14,893 nt of DNA, taken from contig CAJOHP010000111.1 in NCBI GenBank assembly GCA_905234355.1, positions 1 through 14,893 of the forward strand. Direction: 5' to 3'. The notes under the pieces were generated by a model that was not told the origin of the DNA, ran no database searches, and worked only from the letters and a program-made list of their open reading frames with translations. The translations under genes and the position numbers were made by a program. Positions 13,977 through 14,893 of this stretch are shown one piece after another (position 1 is the first letter of the stretch; the number at the start of each line of letters is the position of its first letter). Origin of the DNA: an uncultured Prevotella sp. (GTDB lineage Bacteria > Bacteroidota > Bacteroidia > Bacteroidales > Bacteroidaceae).

Positions 13977-14893
13977 ATGAGAAAACTACTCAGTCTGACA
14001 CTACTCATGCTGCTCAGCCTGACAGCGACGGCCGAGCAGCTGCCCTTTGGCAAGGGCACCATCACCCTCACCACGCTGGCCCCCAATGCCGTGCGTGTGC
14101 AGTATCAGGAACAGCCCGCAGCGAGCGACCTGCCCGAGTGGGTCTATGTGGGCGGGCAGAGTGCGGCGGCTGCCGAGGACGCCTTGTTCAGCGTGGCGAC
14201 TGTCGGTAATGCCGGCGCTATGCCCATGCTCGTGGTCAAGGACAAGACGGGCAAGCCCGTCTTCACGGCTACGGCCCATGAGCTGAGCGGGGCTGGGGCG
14301 GCCACACTGCGTTTCGCCTCGCCTGCCGACGAGTGCCTCTTCGGCCTCGGACAGTTTCAGGACGGCTACAGCAATGTGCGCGGACTGTCGCGACGGCTCA
14401 CACAGGTCAACACGCAGATAGCCATCCCCATGCTTCTCTCGAGCAAGGGCTACGGCCTGCTGTGGAACAACTACGGCCTGACCGAGTTCAATCCCTGTTC
14501 GCACAGCGTGGCGCTCTTGCCCGGCGGCGAGGGCGGACAGCAGCAGACCGTCAGCGTGACCACCACCGAGGGCACGCGCCAGGAGCGCCGGCGGAGCAAT
14601 CGCTTCGAGGCGACGCTCGACGTGGCTGAGGAGGGCGACTATGCCTTGCTGCTCGACGTGGGGCAGAAGATGGCGCGCCGCCACAACCTGCTGATAGACG
14701 GGCAGACCGTCATCGAGATGCAAAACGTGTGGCTGCCGCCCACGGCGTCGGTCATCGTCCATCTGAAGGCCGGGCGACATGCGCTGAAGGCAGAGCTGTC
14801 GGGAGGCGACCGTCCCACATTATATTATAATAAGGTGAAAGATGAGACCACGCTGCGCTCGCCCGTGGCCACCGCCGTAGACTACACCGTCTT
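13977..14893 (+). CDS. Glycoside hydrolase family 31 protein, N-terminal part, cut by window end
   Basis: The frame is open from ATG 13977 to the last base: 305 codons plus 2 bases, with no stop. A signal peptide (about 1-20, KLLSLTLLMLLSLTATA) starts it. The N-terminal GH31 beta-sandwich follows, with FGLGQFQDGYSNVRG (from residue 122) and SSKGYGLLWNNYGLTEFNP, both characteristic of GH31 alpha-glycosidases. About 205-285 (FEATLDVAEEGDYALLLDVGQ ... VWLPPTASVIVHLKAGRHALK) is a PA14-like or carbohydrate-binding insert as found in some GH31 alpha-xylosidases. VDYTV at the edge leads towards the catalytic barrel, which is outside the window, so the catalytic Asp residues cannot be checked. The start lies 3 bases after the esterase stop codon, so it is co-transcribed. 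It could be an alpha-xylosidase or an alpha-glucosidase. Confidence 0.9.
   Translation, partial: MRKLLSLTLLMLLSLTATAEQLPFGKGTITLTTLAPNAVRVQYQEQPAASDLPEWVYVGGQSAAAAEDALFSVATVGNAGAMPMLVVKDKTGKPVFTATAHELSGAGAATLRFASPADECLFGLGQFQDGYSNVRGLSRRLTQVNTQIAIPMLLSSKGYGLLWNNYGLTEFNPCSHSVALLPGGEGGQQQTVSVTTTEGTRQERRRSNRFEATLDVAEEGDYALLLDVGQKMARRHNLLIDGQTVIEMQNVWLPPTASVIVHLKAGRHALKAELSGGDRPTLYYNKVKDETTLRSPVATAVDYTV

Overview
The window is a GC-rich stretch of a Bacteroidales genome, most likely Prevotellaceae (Prevotella, Xylanibacter or a relative). Four things point there: a hybrid two-component regulator whose kinase, receiver and AraC-type DNA-binding parts sit in one polypeptide; Bacteroidetes-type -7 promoter boxes (TATCTTTG, three copies, each upstream of a transcription unit); secreted proteins ending in a Gly-Gln-Arg-Val ... 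Gly-Leu-Tyr ... Lys-x-Ile-Val-Lys/Arg tail; and carbohydrate-active enzymes in a same-strand cluster. Every gene I can support is on the + strand. The assignment rests on sequence patterns only, and the species cannot be named.

Layout. 1-1488: 3' part of a hybrid two-component system (HTCS) regulator; its sensor domain and the phosphoacceptor His lie just upstream of the window. 1489-1850: a non-coding stretch with three 22-bp tandem repeats that fold with an inverted copy into a long hairpin, a 14-bp palindrome, a -7 box and an AT-rich leader. 1851-3941: a secreted multi-module protein with a near-perfect 135-residue tandem duplication. 3942-4094: a hairpin terminator whose 3' arm contains the next -7 box. 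4095-7955: a 1286-residue secreted protein of carbohydrate-binding-like, Ig-like and helical modules with no recognisable catalytic domain. 7956-8128: a strong terminator, a second hairpin and a third -7 box. 8129 to the end: a tight operon of a GH43 glycosidase, a CotH-kinase-like protein with a dockerin, a CE1-type esterase, and the first 305 codons of a GH31 glycosidase that runs off the window.

Working together. The set resembles a polysaccharide utilisation locus for a decorated plant glycan. GH43 (xylosidase/arabinofuranosidase family), a CE1-type esterase (feruloyl or acetyl esters) and GH31 (alpha-xylosidase/alpha-glucosidase family) would remove side chains, and the HTCS would sense the released oligosaccharide. 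Arabinoxylan or another hemicellulose is the most economical guess, but substrate is inference. No SusC/SusD pair lies in the window; the two large modular proteins at 1851 and 4095 sit where surface glycan-binding proteins might be expected. The least conventional part is the dockerin-bearing CotH-like protein inside a glycosidase operon, together with a module repertoire shared between the non-catalytic proteins, the CotH protein and the esterase.
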